Shown one piece after another: positions 8,732 through 17,682 of a stretch of DNA of 64,000 nt. A model generated the notes under the pieces. That model searched no databases, was not told the origin of the DNA, and saw only the letters and a program-made list of their open reading frames with translations. The position numbers and the translations under genes are program-made. This DNA is from Tolumonas sp008015085 (GTDB lineage Bacteria; Pseudomonadota; Gammaproteobacteria; Enterobacterales; Aeromonadaceae). The stretch covers positions 189,803 to 253,802 of the forward strand of contig JAJUJX010000003.1 in NCBI GenBank assembly GCA_029265125.1. The letters run 5' to 3'. Numbering within the stretch: position 1 is the stretch's first letter; every line of letters begins with the position of its first letter.

Positions 8732-8758
8732 TAAAGTTTTCTGAGGTACGACCGATAA
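8732..8758 (+). promoter_or_regulatory. Sigma-28 (FliA) promoter for flgM
   Basis: TAAAGTTT (8732-8739), an 11-base spacer, then ACCGATAA (8751-8758). The -35 element is identical to the enterobacterial FliA consensus and the -10 element differs at one base. It lies 34 bases upstream of the flgM ATG, so anti-sigma-28 would be made under control of its own target. Confidence 0.85.
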
Positions 8759-8792
8759 ACAGTTATACGGATCCAATTGCGGGTAAAACAAA

Positions 8793-9119
8793 ATGGCAAT
8801 TAACAATATAAACAATGGGCTGAACGGCTTAACCAATAAAACCACCAGCACAAAAACAAGTAAACAGGATGCCGCTAACGAATCTGGTCGCTCATCAGCC
8901 AGTCAGGGTAGTGTTGCCAAAGACACGGTTAGTCTGACGGATCAGGCGCTTTCCCTTGGCAGTCTGCAGCAGAAAATTATGGATGCTCCCGTCACTGATG
9001 AAAATAAAGTGGCTACCATTAAGGCGGCAATCGAACGCGGTGATTACAAAATCAACAGTGAACGTGTAGCTAGTAAAATGTTAGCTCAAGAAAATACACT
9101 TTTTGGTGATAGTGAATGA
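8793..9119 (+). CDS. flgM: Anti-sigma-28 factor FlgM
   Basis: FlgM binds and holds FliA until the hook is complete, then is exported. The 108-residue protein begins MAINNINNGLNGL, has a Ser/Thr/Lys-rich disordered N-terminal half (14-48) and ends with the sigma-binding helices (VSLTDQALSLGSLQQKI, KVATIKAAIERGDYKINSE, VASKMLAQE). It is preceded by a FliA promoter and overlaps flgN by ATGA. Confidence 0.93.
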   Translation: MAINNINNGLNGLTNKTTSTKTSKQDAANESGRSSASQGSVAKDTVSLTDQALSLGSLQQKIMDAPVTDENKVATIKAAIERGDYKINSERVASKMLAQENTLFGDSE

Positions 9120-9520
9120 TTGACACCGGGTTGTTGCAGCAACAACAAAACTTACTACTAGCGCTACAGGATGTGCTGGAGCGGGAATTTGTTGCGCTGA
9201 AACACCGGAATGTCATTGAGCTTGCACCACTGGCAAATAGTAAAACCAAATTACTGAGTCAACTGACACAATTGGACGAGCAGGTTCAACAAAGTGTGAC
9301 GCCGGCTGAGTATCAACTCTGGCGCAAAGATTTGCACAGCCATCTGCTGGCTTGCCGCGATAAAAACGAAGTTAACGGCAAATTGATAGAAATGAACTTA
9401 ATAGCCAGCCGCAAACTTGGCAGCATTCTGGCTAAAGCACGAGATAACGACGCTGTTACCTATAACGATCATGGCTTGACCCAGCCTCGTTCTTCGTTAC
9501 CTCTTGGAATCAAAGCGTAA
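9116..9520 (+). CDS. flgN: Flagellar export chaperone FlgN
   Basis: FlgN escorts the hook-filament junction proteins FlgK and FlgL. The 134-residue product is almost all helical (LLQQQQNLLLALQDVLEREF; ELAPLANSKTKLLSQLTQL), as in the family. Its ATG overlaps the flgM stop, and flgM-flgN pairs are standard. Sequence similarity in this family is low, so position carries much of the weight. Confidence 0.88.
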   Translation: MIDTGLLQQQQNLLLALQDVLEREFVALKHRNVIELAPLANSKTKLLSQLTQLDEQVQQSVTPAEYQLWRKDLHSHLLACRDKNEVNGKLIEMNLIASRKLGSILAKARDNDAVTYNDHGLTQPRSSLPLGIKA

Positions 9521-9603
9521 TAAATCTCCCCTGTATCGTATCCCCTGCCTGCTTTCTTTGATTCTGAACGAACGACCAATCTATCAGACAAATGCAAATA
9601 CAA

Positions 9604-9629
9604 AAACGCACTGCCAAAGCAGTGCGTTT
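9604..9629 (-). terminator. Terminator of asd (between flgN and asd)
   Basis: A perfect 11-bp inverted repeat (AAACGCACTGC at 9604-9614, GCAGTGCGTTT at 9619-9629) with loop CAAA. The T run (TTTTTG) is best on the minus strand, i.e. after asd, but the structure could also stop plus-strand transcripts from flgN. Confidence 0.85.
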
Positions 9630-9658
9630 AAGCGTATTTAGTGGAAGAGGCTAACCTA

Positions 9659-10777
9659 TTATGCTTTTGCCAGCAGGATATTCAGCATACGGCGCAGAGG
9701 CTCAGCAGCCCCCCATAATAATTGGTCGCCAACAGAGAATGCAGACAGGAAATCTTGTCCCATATTCATCTTACGCAGACGCCCAACCGGAACATTCAAT
9801 GTACCGGTTACAGCAGCTGGAGTCAGTTCTTTAACTGTCACCGCACGATCATTTTCAACAACACGAACCCAGTCGTTGTGAGCAGCCAGCATCTGATGAA
9901 TATCAGCCAGCGGTACATCTTTTTTCAGTTTGATAGTAAATGACTGACTGTGGCAACGCAGTGCACCAATACGCACACAGTTCCCATCCACAGGAATACC
10001 GGCGGTAGGCAGACCTAAAATCTTGTTAGTTTCCGCCATGCCTTTCCACTCTTCTTTGCTTTGTCCGTTTGGCAGCGCAACGTCAATCCACGGGATCAAG
10101 CTACCCGCCAGCGGCGCACCAAACTGAGAGGTTGGGAATGCATCGTCACGCATCGCTGCGGTAACTTTACGTTCAATATCCAGAATCGCCGACGCGGGAT
10201 CTGCCAGCTCAGCTGCAACCACATCACGCAAAGACCCCATCTGTTGCAGCAATTCGCGCATATGGCGGGCACCAGCACCAGAGGCAGCCTGGTAAGTAGA
10301 AGATGAAACCCACTCAACCAAATTATTCGCGAACAAACCACCCAGCCCCATCAGCATCAGGCTGACAGTACAGTTACCACCAACATAGGTCTTAATCCCT
10401 TTGTTCAGTGCATTGTCAATTACATGACCATTCACAGGATCCAGAATGATAATGGCATTATCTTCCATACGCAGCGTAGAGGCAGCGTCAATCCAGTAAC
10501 CAGCCCAGCCTGAAGCCATCAATTTCGGATAAACTTCTTTTGTATAATCACCACCCTGACAGGTGATAATGATATCCATAGCTTTCAGAGCATCGATATT
10601 GAAAGCGTCTTCCAGAACACCAGCTGGCTTACCAGCAAACTCAGGTGCCTTCTGACCTGCTTGTGACGTTGTAAAAAATACTGGATCGATCTTGTCGAAA
10701 TCTTTCTCTTCGATCATCCGGCTCATTAATACTGAGCCAACCATGCCACGCCAACCGATAAGTCCTACTTTTTTCAT
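9659..10777 (-). CDS. asd: Aspartate-semialdehyde dehydrogenase
   Basis: Asd reduces aspartyl phosphate to aspartate semialdehyde in lysine, threonine, methionine and diaminopimelate synthesis. The 372-residue protein has the NADP-binding GLIGWRGMVGSVLM motif at the N-terminus, the catalytic cysteine in YVGGNCTVSLMLMGLGGLF (about residue 135) and the substrate-binding HMRELLQQMG region, and matches the enteric form in length. AAAGGAA precedes the ATG. It is a single gene with its own terminator. Confidence 0.97.
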   Translation of the reverse strand: MKKVGLIGWRGMVGSVLMSRMIEEKDFDKIDPVFFTTSQAGQKAPEFAGKPAGVLEDAFNIDALKAMDIIITCQGGDYTKEVYPKLMASGWAGYWIDAASTLRMEDNAIIILDPVNGHVIDNALNKGIKTYVGGNCTVSLMLMGLGGLFANNLVEWVSSSTYQAASGAGARHMRELLQQMGSLRDVVAAELADPASAILDIERKVTAAMRDDAFPTSQFGAPLAGSLIPWIDVALPNGQSKEEWKGMAETNKILGLPTAGIPVDGNCVRIGALRCHSQSFTIKLKKDVPLADIHQMLAAHNDWVRVVENDRAVTVKELTPAAVTGTLNVPVGRLRKMNMGQDFLSAFSVGDQLLWGAAEPLRRMLNILLAKA

Positions 10778-10902
10778 TTCCTTTCCTGCTATGGATTACG
10801 CTTAATTGGTAGTTTCACAATACGGATGCAGCGCGCTGCTGCAAGCATTTTTATCAAAAATTTTTCACCATACAGAGAAATGGCCATAAACCAGCGATAA
10901 GA

Positions 10903-10931
10903 GTGACATCCCCCTGATTGCAGCTTATGAT
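10903..10931 (+). promoter_or_regulatory. Sigma-70 promoter for ycaO
   Basis: GTGACA (10903-10908), a 17-base spacer, then TATGAT (10926-10931). Both hexamers are one base from consensus. The predicted transcript begins about 37 bases before the ycaO ATG and at once enters the element shared with ackA. Confidence 0.6.
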
Positions 10932-10965
10932 CTGCGCTTGTGTTTTAACATTTTATCAACACTTG
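10932..10965 (+). promoter_or_regulatory. Promoter-proximal element shared with ackA
   Basis: The stretch CTTGTGTTTTAACATTTTAT followed by CAACAC closely resembles 17683-17713 upstream of ackA, and both begin directly after a -10-like hexamer. In this copy only GTGTT/AACAC is dyad-symmetric. The binding factor, if any, is unknown. Confidence 0.4.
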
Positions 10966-10975
10966 GAATCCCTAC

Positions 10976-12733
10976 ATGCAAACTTTCATTCCTGGTAAAG
11001 ATGCCGCCCTGGAAGATTCGATCTCTCGCTTCCAGAACAAACTACAGGCTCTGGGTTTTAATATAGAGGAGGCCTCATGGCTGAATCCTGTTCCTAACGT
11101 CTGGTCTGTTCATATCAGGGATAAAGACTGCCCACTGTGCTTCACTAACGGAAAAGGTGCTACGAAAAAAGCAGCGCTTGCATCTGCACTAGGTGAGTAT
11201 TTTGAACGCCTCTCCACTAATTATTTTTTTGCTGACTTCTACCTCGGCGAAGAAATTGCGAATGGACCGTTTGTTCATTACCCAAATGAAAAATGGTTCC
11301 CAGTACCGGAAGATGGTTCAATGCCTGAAGGGTTACTCGATGACTTTACTCTGGAATATTATGATCCTGAGAATGAACTGACAGCTGACATGCTAATCGA
11401 CCTGCAATCAGGCAACGAAGCCCGTGGGATCTGCGCCCTGCCCTTTGTGCGTCAAGACAACCAGCAAACTGTCTATATTCCAATGAATATCATCGGCAAC
11501 CTTTATGTGTCGAACGGTATGAGTGCAGGTAATACCGTCACCGAAGCCAGAACGCAGGCACTGTCTGAAGTATTTGAGCGGTATGTGAAAAATAAAATCA
11601 TCCGGGAAGCTATCAGCCTGCCACCTATTCCAGAGGAAGTAATTAACCGTTTTCCGAAAATCAAAGAGGCGATTACCACCCTGGAAGATGAAGGATTCCC
11701 GATCCTGTGCTATGACGCTTCATTAGGCGGTCAATTCCCGGTGATCTGCGTTGTACTGTTTAATCCACAGAATAGCACTTGCTTTGCATCATTCGGCGCC
11801 CATCCGCAATTTGAAGTTGCATTTGAGCGTACCGTAACCGAACTGCTCCAAGGTCGCGGCTTAAAAGATCTCGATGTTTTCGCTCCACCTTCGTTTAATA
11901 ATGATGAAGTTGCAGATCAGCATAATCTGGAAACGCACTTTATTGACTCATCAGGACTGATCAGCTGGGATTTGTTTAAAGACGAAACCGATTATGAATT
12001 TGCTGACTGGGATTTTTCCGGCACTACCGAGGCTGAATTTAACGGTCTGCTCGCTATCTTCGATTCATTAGAGCAACCAGTATATATTGCAGATTACGAA
12101 CACCTCGGTGTCTATGCCTGCCGTATCCTGGTTCCGGGAATGTCAGATATCTATCCAGCTGAAGATCTGCTGTATGCAAACAATAATATGGGCAGCCACC
12201 TGAGAGACGTGATCCTTAGTCTTCCTGCCACTAACTGGGAGCAAGAAGATTACCTGGCCTTGTTTGACCAACTGGATGAAGAAGGCTTTGACGATCAAAC
12301 TCGCGTACGCGAGTTATTAGGTATTGCCGCAGACAAAAATACAGGATGGCATACTCTGCGGATCGGAGAGCTGAAGTGTATGTTGGCACTGGCCGCAGGG
12401 GAATTAGAACTAGCACAGGAATGGGCTGGCTGGACACAGAATTTCAATAGTTCAGTATTGTCTGAAGAACGGGCCCTGTTTTTCCGTTGTCTGAATGCCA
12501 GTCTTGAGTTGTTTCTTGATGACCAGCGAGATGCGAATCAATACCGCAATGCTTTCATTCGGATGTTTGGAGAAGAAATGGTCACACACGTCTGGAATCA
12601 TGTTGCAGGTGAGGAACACTTCTTCGGATTACAAGTTGCTGATTCCACGTTGCAAACTTTCAAAAACCATCAAAAACTTCTGCAGGCTTATGCCAAATTA
12701 CAAAAGGCTAAAAATGTATTTTATACACTATAA
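10976..12733 (+). CDS. ycaO: YcaO-domain protein, ribosomal protein S12 methylthiotransferase accessory factor
   Basis: The 585-residue protein matches E. coli YcaO in length and position next to focA. The E. coli protein is reported to assist RimO in beta-methylthiolation of ribosomal protein S12. YcaO-type ATP-binding stretches are visible: GKGATKKAALASALGEYFER (about residue 62), NGMSAGNTVTEARTQALSEV, and ELLQGRG. The C-terminal third (from about 440) is a TPR-like helical region. No azole-peptide partner genes are nearby, so a bacteriocin role is unlikely. The ribosome site before the ATG is weak. Confidence 0.93.
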   Translation: MQTFIPGKDAALEDSISRFQNKLQALGFNIEEASWLNPVPNVWSVHIRDKDCPLCFTNGKGATKKAALASALGEYFERLSTNYFFADFYLGEEIANGPFVHYPNEKWFPVPEDGSMPEGLLDDFTLEYYDPENELTADMLIDLQSGNEARGICALPFVRQDNQQTVYIPMNIIGNLYVSNGMSAGNTVTEARTQALSEVFERYVKNKIIREAISLPPIPEEVINRFPKIKEAITTLEDEGFPILCYDASLGGQFPVICVVLFNPQNSTCFASFGAHPQFEVAFERTVTELLQGRGLKDLDVFAPPSFNNDEVADQHNLETHFIDSSGLISWDLFKDETDYEFADWDFSGTTEAEFNGLLAIFDSLEQPVYIADYEHLGVYACRILVPGMSDIYPAEDLLYANNNMGSHLRDVILSLPATNWEQEDYLALFDQLDEEGFDDQTRVRELLGIAADKNTGWHTLRIGELKCMLALAAGELELAQEWAGWTQNFNSSVLSEERALFFRCLNASLELFLDDQRDANQYRNAFIRMFGEEMVTHVWNHVAGEEHFFGLQVADSTLQTFKNHQKLLQAYAKLQKAKNVFYTL

Positions 12734-12781
12734 TTTACGAACAAACTTAAATTAACTATTTGATTTAATTAATCATTAAAT

Positions 12782-12816
12782 GCATAAAGGGGTGGAATAA
12801 TTCCACCTCCTTATGC
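12782..12816. repeat. 35-base near-perfect palindrome between ycaO and focA
   Basis: The core GGTGGAATAATTCCACC is a perfect dyad with a single central base; the arms extend with one G-T pair and small bulges to GCATAA on the left and TTATGC on the right. There is no T run on the plus strand. It could be a weak ycaO terminator, an RNA processing structure or a protein site. Confidence 0.6.
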
Positions 12817-12918
12817 TAACAGTCAGCCGTATTTCATCTGAAAGTAAAGAAGCTGCATAAATTACAATCAATACGCCTAGAATTAAATGTAATAAAATTA
12901 CATGATGACTGGCGAGAT

Positions 12919-12932
12919 TTGATCTAGAGCAA
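12919..12932 (+). promoter_or_regulatory. FNR box upstream of focA
   Basis: TTGATCTAGAGCAA differs at one base from the FNR consensus TTGAT-N4-ATCAA. A -10-like hexamer TATCAT (12955-12960) lies so that the box is centred at about -41.5, the geometry of class II FNR-activated promoters. FNR control of focA-pfl is established in E. coli. Confidence 0.65.
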
Positions 12933-12994
12933 TTTTGCAGTATTTTTTTGTTGCTATCATTACGCCAGTAATCTGACTTACAGGTGTAATTTCC

Positions 12995-13825
12995 GTGAAA
13001 GCTGAATCTCCTTTTGATTGTCTGAAGCCGGAAGCCATCGCTGCCATAGCTGAAGACGTCGTCCATGGTAAAGCAACAAAACCCGCCCAAAAAGCATTCT
13101 TCTTAGCCATCACCGCTGGTGCATTTATCGCAATCGCCTTTGTTTTTTACGTAACAGCACTTGCTACCGGTAATAACAAGTTGGTTGGTGGTATCTGTTT
13201 TGCGTTAGGCCTGATACTGTGTGTTCTGCTTGGTGGTGAGTTGTTCACTTCAACTACACTAACCATTGTTGCCCGAGCAGCCAAGCGCATCACTTGGGGA
13301 CAGATGTTCAAAAACTGGGGTATTGTTTATTTTGGCAACCTGATCGGTGGCTTGCTGATTGTCGCCCTGATTATGCTGAGCAGCCAATATACTGCCGGTG
13401 AAGGTCAGTGGGGCAAAGTTGCATTATCTGTCGCACAACATAAAATTCATCATACCTTCATTGAAGCCGTTGCATTGGGTATCATGTGTAACCTGATGGT
13501 TTGTCTTGCGACCTGGATGTCGTTCGGTGGTCGCACTATGACAGATAAAGCATTAATTATGATCCTCCCTGTTGCCATGTTCGTAGCTTCAGGTTTCGAG
13601 CATAGTATTGCTAACATGTTCATGATCCCTGTCGGCATCGCTATTGAGAATTTTGCAGCGCCGGAATTCTGGCAAGCCATTGGTGCTCAGCAATCAGCCT
13701 TTGCGGATCTGACAATTCAGAATTTTGTTATCAACAATCTAATTCCAGTCACTATCGGTAATATCATTGGCGGTGGTGTTATGGTTGGTCTTACATACTG
13801 GTTCATTTTCCGTCGTCATCACTAA
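12995..13825 (+). CDS. focA: Formate channel FocA
   Basis: FocA is the pentameric inner-membrane formate channel of the FNT family. The 276-residue product starts at GTG and reads MKAESPFDCLKPEAIAAIAE, close to E. coli FocA, which also uses GTG. Six membrane segments are visible, with FNT signatures GGELFTSTTLT and GIMCNLMVCLATWMSF, and FEHSIANMF before the fifth helix. It precedes pflB by 53 bases, as an operon with it. An FNR box and -10 element lie upstream. Confidence 0.97.
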   Translation: MKAESPFDCLKPEAIAAIAEDVVHGKATKPAQKAFFLAITAGAFIAIAFVFYVTALATGNNKLVGGICFALGLILCVLLGGELFTSTTLTIVARAAKRITWGQMFKNWGIVYFGNLIGGLLIVALIMLSSQYTAGEGQWGKVALSVAQHKIHHTFIEAVALGIMCNLMVCLATWMSFGGRTMTDKALIMILPVAMFVASGFEHSIANMFMIPVGIAIENFAAPEFWQAIGAQQSAFADLTIQNFVINNLIPVTIGNIIGGGVMVGLTYWFIFRRHH

Positions 13826-13878
13826 TCAAGTGCTGATTCCGGAAGTTAATACATCAATACCGAAGAGGTAATGAAAAA

Positions 13879-16161
13879 ATGGCAGAGTTAAGTGAAAAAT
13901 GTCTGAAAGCGTGGGAAGGTTTTGCTCCTGGTGCATGGCAGTCAGAAGTAAACACCCGTGATTTCATCCAGAAAAACTACACCCCTTACGAGGGTGATGA
14001 ATCCTTCCTGGCTGGCGAATCAGAAGCCACAGCCAAACTGTGGGAACAGGTTATGGAAGGTATCAAGGAAGAAAACCGTACCCATGCTCCTGTAGACTTT
14101 GATACTGATCTGCCGTCAACCATCACCTCTCATGATGCTGGTTACATCAACAAAGATCTGGAAAAGATCGTTGGTCTGCAGACTGAAAAACCGCTGAAAC
14201 GCGCTATCGTCGCTTTCGGTGGTATCAAAATGGTTGAAGGCTCTTGTGAAGTTTACGGTCGTAAACTGGACCCACAAGTTAAAAAAATCTTCACTGACTA
14301 CCGTAAAACTCACAACCAGGGCGTTTTCGATGTTTACACTAAAGACATCCTGAACTGCCGTAAGTCTGGTGTTATCACTGGTCTGCCTGATGCGTATGGC
14401 CGTGGCCGTATCATCGGTGATTACCGCCGTGTAGCACTGTACGGTATCGACTTCCTGATGGCTGACAAACTGGCTCAGTTCAAATCTCTGCAAGCCAAAA
14501 TGGAAGCAGGTGAAGATCTGGAAGCAACCATCCGTCTGCGTGAAGAAATCTCTGAACAGCACCGTGCACTGAACCAGCTGAAAATCATGGCTGCTAAATA
14601 CGGTTGCGATATCTCTGGCCCTGCAACTACTGCACAGGAAGCTGTACAGTGGACTTACTTCGGTTACCTTGGCGCAGTTAAGAGCCAGAACGGTGCTGCA
14701 ATGTCTTTCGGCCGTACTGCAACCTTCCTGGACGTGTACTTCGAACGTGACATCAAAAAAGGCCTGATCACTGAAGCTGAAGCACAGGAAATCATCGATC
14801 ACCTGATCATGAAACTGCGTATGGTTCGTTTCCTGCGTACTCCAGAATACGACACTCTGTTCTCTGGCGACCCAATCTGGGCAACCGAGTCTCTGGGTGG
14901 TATGGGTGTTGACGGTCGCACTCTGGTAACTAAGACTTCTTTCCGTTACCTGAATACCCTGTACACCATGGGCCCATCACCAGAGCCTAACATGACCATC
15001 CTGTGGTCTGAACAGTTGCCAATGGGCTTCAAAAAATACTGCGCTAAAGTATCTATCGATACCTCTTCAGTTCAGTACGAAAACGATGACCTGATGCGTA
15101 ACGATTTCAACAACGATGACTATGCAATCGCTTGTTGCGTGTCGCCAATGGTGATCGGTAAACAAATGCAGTTCTTCGGCGCTCGTGCAAACCTGGCTAA
15201 AACCATGTTGTACGCAATCAATGGCGGCGTAGACGAAAAAATGAAAATCCAGGTTGGTCCGAAAACAGAACCAATCAAGTCAGAATACCTGGACTACGAC
15301 GATGTCATGGATCGTCTGGACCATTTCATGGATTGGCTGGCAACTCAGTACGTCACCGCACTGAACATCATCCACTACATGCATGACAAATACAGCTACG
15401 AAGCAATTCAGCTGGCTCTGCATGACCGTGACGTGATCCGTACTATGGCTTGTGGTATCGCAGGTCTGTCTGTCGCTGCTGACTCACTGTCTGCAATCAA
15501 ATACGCGAAAGTTAAACCGATTCGTGATGAAGACGGCATTGCTATCGACTTCGAAATCGAAGGCGAATACCCACAATTCGGTAACAACGATGAGCGTGTA
15601 GATAGCATCGCTTGTGATCTGGTTGAACGCTTCATGACCAAGATCCAACATCGTAAGACTTACCGTAATGCGATCCCAACTCAGTCAGTTCTGACCATTA
15701 CTTCTAACGTTGTATATGGTAAGAAAACTGGTAACACCCCTGATGGTCGTCGTGCTGGTGCTCCGTTTGGCCCAGGCGCTAACCCAATGCACGGTCGTGA
15801 CCAGAAAGGTGCGGTAGCATCTCTGACTTCTGTTGCTAAACTGCCATTCGCTTACGCTAAAGACGGTATCTCTTACACCTTCTCTATCGTTCCGAATGCA
15901 CTGGGTAAAGAAGCTGATGCTCAGAAAGCCAACCTGGTTGGTCTGATGGATGGTTACTTCCACCACGAAGCAAACATCGAAGGTGGTCAACACCTGAACG
16001 TCAACGTAATGAACCGTGAAATGCTGCTGGACGCAATGGAAAATCCTGAGAAATATCCTCAGCTGACTATCCGTGTATCTGGTTACGCTGTACGTTTCAA
16101 CTCACTGACTAAAGAACAGCAACAAGACGTTATTACTCGTACTTTCACACAGTCTATGTAA
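13879..16161 (+). CDS. pflB: Pyruvate formate-lyase (glycyl-radical enzyme)
   Basis: PflB converts pyruvate and CoA to acetyl-CoA and formate. The product is 760 residues, the length of E. coli PflB. The catalytic cysteine pair is in IACCVSPMVIGKQ (about 418-419) and the radical glycine is in the C-terminal RVSGYAVRF (about 735). Codon use is strongly biased to optimal codons (CTG, CGT, GGT, AAC), unlike most neighbours, which points to very high expression. GAGG precedes the ATG and a strong terminator follows. Confidence 0.98.
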   Translation: MAELSEKCLKAWEGFAPGAWQSEVNTRDFIQKNYTPYEGDESFLAGESEATAKLWEQVMEGIKEENRTHAPVDFDTDLPSTITSHDAGYINKDLEKIVGLQTEKPLKRAIVAFGGIKMVEGSCEVYGRKLDPQVKKIFTDYRKTHNQGVFDVYTKDILNCRKSGVITGLPDAYGRGRIIGDYRRVALYGIDFLMADKLAQFKSLQAKMEAGEDLEATIRLREEISEQHRALNQLKIMAAKYGCDISGPATTAQEAVQWTYFGYLGAVKSQNGAAMSFGRTATFLDVYFERDIKKGLITEAEAQEIIDHLIMKLRMVRFLRTPEYDTLFSGDPIWATESLGGMGVDGRTLVTKTSFRYLNTLYTMGPSPEPNMTILWSEQLPMGFKKYCAKVSIDTSSVQYENDDLMRNDFNNDDYAIACCVSPMVIGKQMQFFGARANLAKTMLYAINGGVDEKMKIQVGPKTEPIKSEYLDYDDVMDRLDHFMDWLATQYVTALNIIHYMHDKYSYEAIQLALHDRDVIRTMACGIAGLSVAADSLSAIKYAKVKPIRDEDGIAIDFEIEGEYPQFGNNDERVDSIACDLVERFMTKIQHRKTYRNAIPTQSVLTITSNVVYGKKTGNTPDGRRAGAPFGPGANPMHGRDQKGAVASLTSVAKLPFAYAKDGISYTFSIVPNALGKEADAQKANLVGLMDGYFHHEANIEGGQHLNVNVMNREMLLDAMENPEKYPQLTIRVSGYAVRFNSLTKEQQQDVITRTFTQSM

Positions 16162-16180
16162 TCTCGTTCTGTTCATAAGA

Positions 16181-16211
16181 AACCCTGGCTGGAAACAGCC
16201 GGGGTTTTTTT
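16181..16211 (+). terminator. Rho-independent terminator of focA-pflB
   Basis: CCCTGGCTG-GAAA-CAGCCGGGG forms a 9-bp stem with one T-G pair and a GNRA tetraloop, followed by seven T residues. It starts 19 bases after the pflB stop. Confidence 0.92.
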
Positions 16212-16306
16212 ATGGATATAAGTTCAGCTTTGAACTTTGTCTCCGTGCTCCACGTATAAATATGTAATAAAATGAACGTTATTAAAGAAGTATTCTGGAG
16301 TTAACA

Positions 16307-17053
16307 ATGACAATTAAAGGCCGTATTCATTCTATAGAAACATGCGGAACGGTAGATGGGCCAGGGATCCGTTTCATTGCTTTTTTCCAGGGATGTCTGA
16401 TGCGCTGTAAATATTGTCATAATCGTGACACCTGGGATACTGAAGGTGGCAAGGAAGTTACTGTTGACGATTTAATGAAAGATCTACTTTCGTATCGTCA
16501 TTTCATGAAATCCTCTGGCGGTGGGGTAACAGCCTCCGGTGGTGAAGCTACACTCCAAAAAGAGTTTGTTACTGAATGGTTCAAAGCCTGTAAAGCTCAG
16601 GGTATTCACACCTGCCTGGATACCAATGGTTTTATCCGCCATTACGATGAAGCTCTTGATGCCCTGCTGGATCAGACCGATTTAGTCATGCTTGATATCA
16701 AGCATATGAATGATGATATCCATATTCCGCTCACCCATGTCAGTAATAAATATTGCCTTGAATTTGCCCGTTATCTGGCCAAAAAAGGCAAAACAATGTG
16801 GATCCGTTATGTGGTCGTTCCTGGGTGGAGTGATGATGATGCCGGCGCCCACGCACTGGGGGCGTTCATTCGTGATGAACTGGGCGGGAAAGTAGAAAAA
16901 CTGGAAATGTTGCCTTACCACGAACTAGGCAAACACAAATGGATAGCCATGGGCGAGAAATATGAATTAGAAGGTGTTCACCCACCTAAAAAGGAAGTAA
17001 TGGAACACCTGAAAGAGATTCTGGTTTCTTATGGCGTTAAAGCCAATTACTAA
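16307..17053 (+). CDS. pflA: Pyruvate formate-lyase activating enzyme (radical SAM)
   Basis: PflA generates the glycyl radical on PflB using S-adenosylmethionine and a 4Fe-4S cluster. The 248-residue protein has the radical-SAM motif CLMRCKYC (about residues 30-37), preceded by GTVDGPGIRF and followed by the SGGGVTASGGEATLQ stretch that binds SAM. GGAG precedes the ATG. It has its own 145-base upstream region beyond the pflB terminator, so it is probably transcribed from its own promoter as well as by read-through. Its stop codon abuts the convergent yfbV stop. Confidence 0.97.
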   Translation: MTIKGRIHSIETCGTVDGPGIRFIAFFQGCLMRCKYCHNRDTWDTEGGKEVTVDDLMKDLLSYRHFMKSSGGGVTASGGEATLQKEFVTEWFKACKAQGIHTCLDTNGFIRHYDEALDALLDQTDLVMLDIKHMNDDIHIPLTHVSNKYCLEFARYLAKKGKTMWIRYVVVPGWSDDDAGAHALGAFIRDELGGKVEKLEMLPYHELGKHKWIAMGEKYELEGVHPPKKEVMEHLKEILVSYGVKANY

Positions 17054-17476
17054 TCACTGAAACAGAAAAACCCGATCCAGTTGTTCAAAGGCTTTTCGCA
17101 ATGTCTTTGCCAAATCGAAATAACTGGGTCGGCTGACCGAAGGTTCACAATTCATTTTTTGGTTAATATCAAAATACCAACGAGACAGCGAGGGTGGTAG
17201 GAGCGTATCCGCTCGGCGGCCCAACCAGTAATAACCCTGTACAGGCAAGCTAAGCGCGAATAAACAGGTAGCGATAAACGTAGGCCAGTTAGCAGGATGT
17301 CCCCATTGCAATTGTACGCAACCGCTGATCACCACGAGTGCCGGAATTACTTTTTTTGCCCAGGAAAGCAGATAGATGATGCGCTGTTCCGGAAATAAGG
17401 ACATTAATTCAGGTTGCCGGGGCCACGCAGAACAATAATCCGCGCCTAAAGTCAGTGTCTCGCCGAAAGATTTCAT
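17054..17476 (-). CDS. yfbV: UPF0208 membrane protein YfbV
   Basis: A small inner-membrane protein (140 aa) of the UPF0208/YfbV family. Two hydrophobic segments are visible at about 44-60 and 66-85, with the conserved FALSLPVQGYYWLGRRA and a C-terminal DLAKTLRKAFEQLDRVFL similar to the E. coli protein. Reports in E. coli link YfbV to Ter macrodomain insulation, but its biochemistry is unclear. As in E. coli it is divergent from ackA. Confidence 0.88.
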   Translation of the reverse strand: MKSFGETLTLGADYCSAWPRQPELMSLFPEQRIIYLLSWAKKVIPALVVISGCVQLQWGHPANWPTFIATCLFALSLPVQGYYWLGRRADTLLPPSLSRWYFDINQKMNCEPSVSRPSYFDLAKTLRKAFEQLDRVFLFQ

Positions 17477-17682
17477 ACAACTACCTCCCTTTCCGCCAGT
17501 TTTTTAACTTTAATTCACAATAATGTAAATAAGAATCCTTTGTGATTTGGCGATATCCACTGTATCCTTCGCGCCTTAAAACCCTGCGTTTTAACAGAAA
17601 ATATACACCACTTAGTTTGGGCCCGTTTATTGCCCCTGTAAGTGGTAAACAGTGGGCTCCTTACATAAGCATATGCTATATT

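Noticed and set aside
10976..12733. YcaO as part of a thiazole/oxazole-modified peptide cluster
   Set aside because: No precursor peptide, dehydrogenase or cyclodehydratase partner lies nearby, and gene order matches the conserved ycaO-focA-pfl locus.
12734..12790. A second FNR box TTGATTTAATTAATCA near 12753
   Set aside because: The half-sites are spaced wrongly for FNR and it is too far from the predicted focA start.
14116..14802. A 228-codon minus-strand ORF inside pflB
   Set aside because: It is a consequence of the biased codon use of pflB; it has no homology I recognise and no upstream signals.
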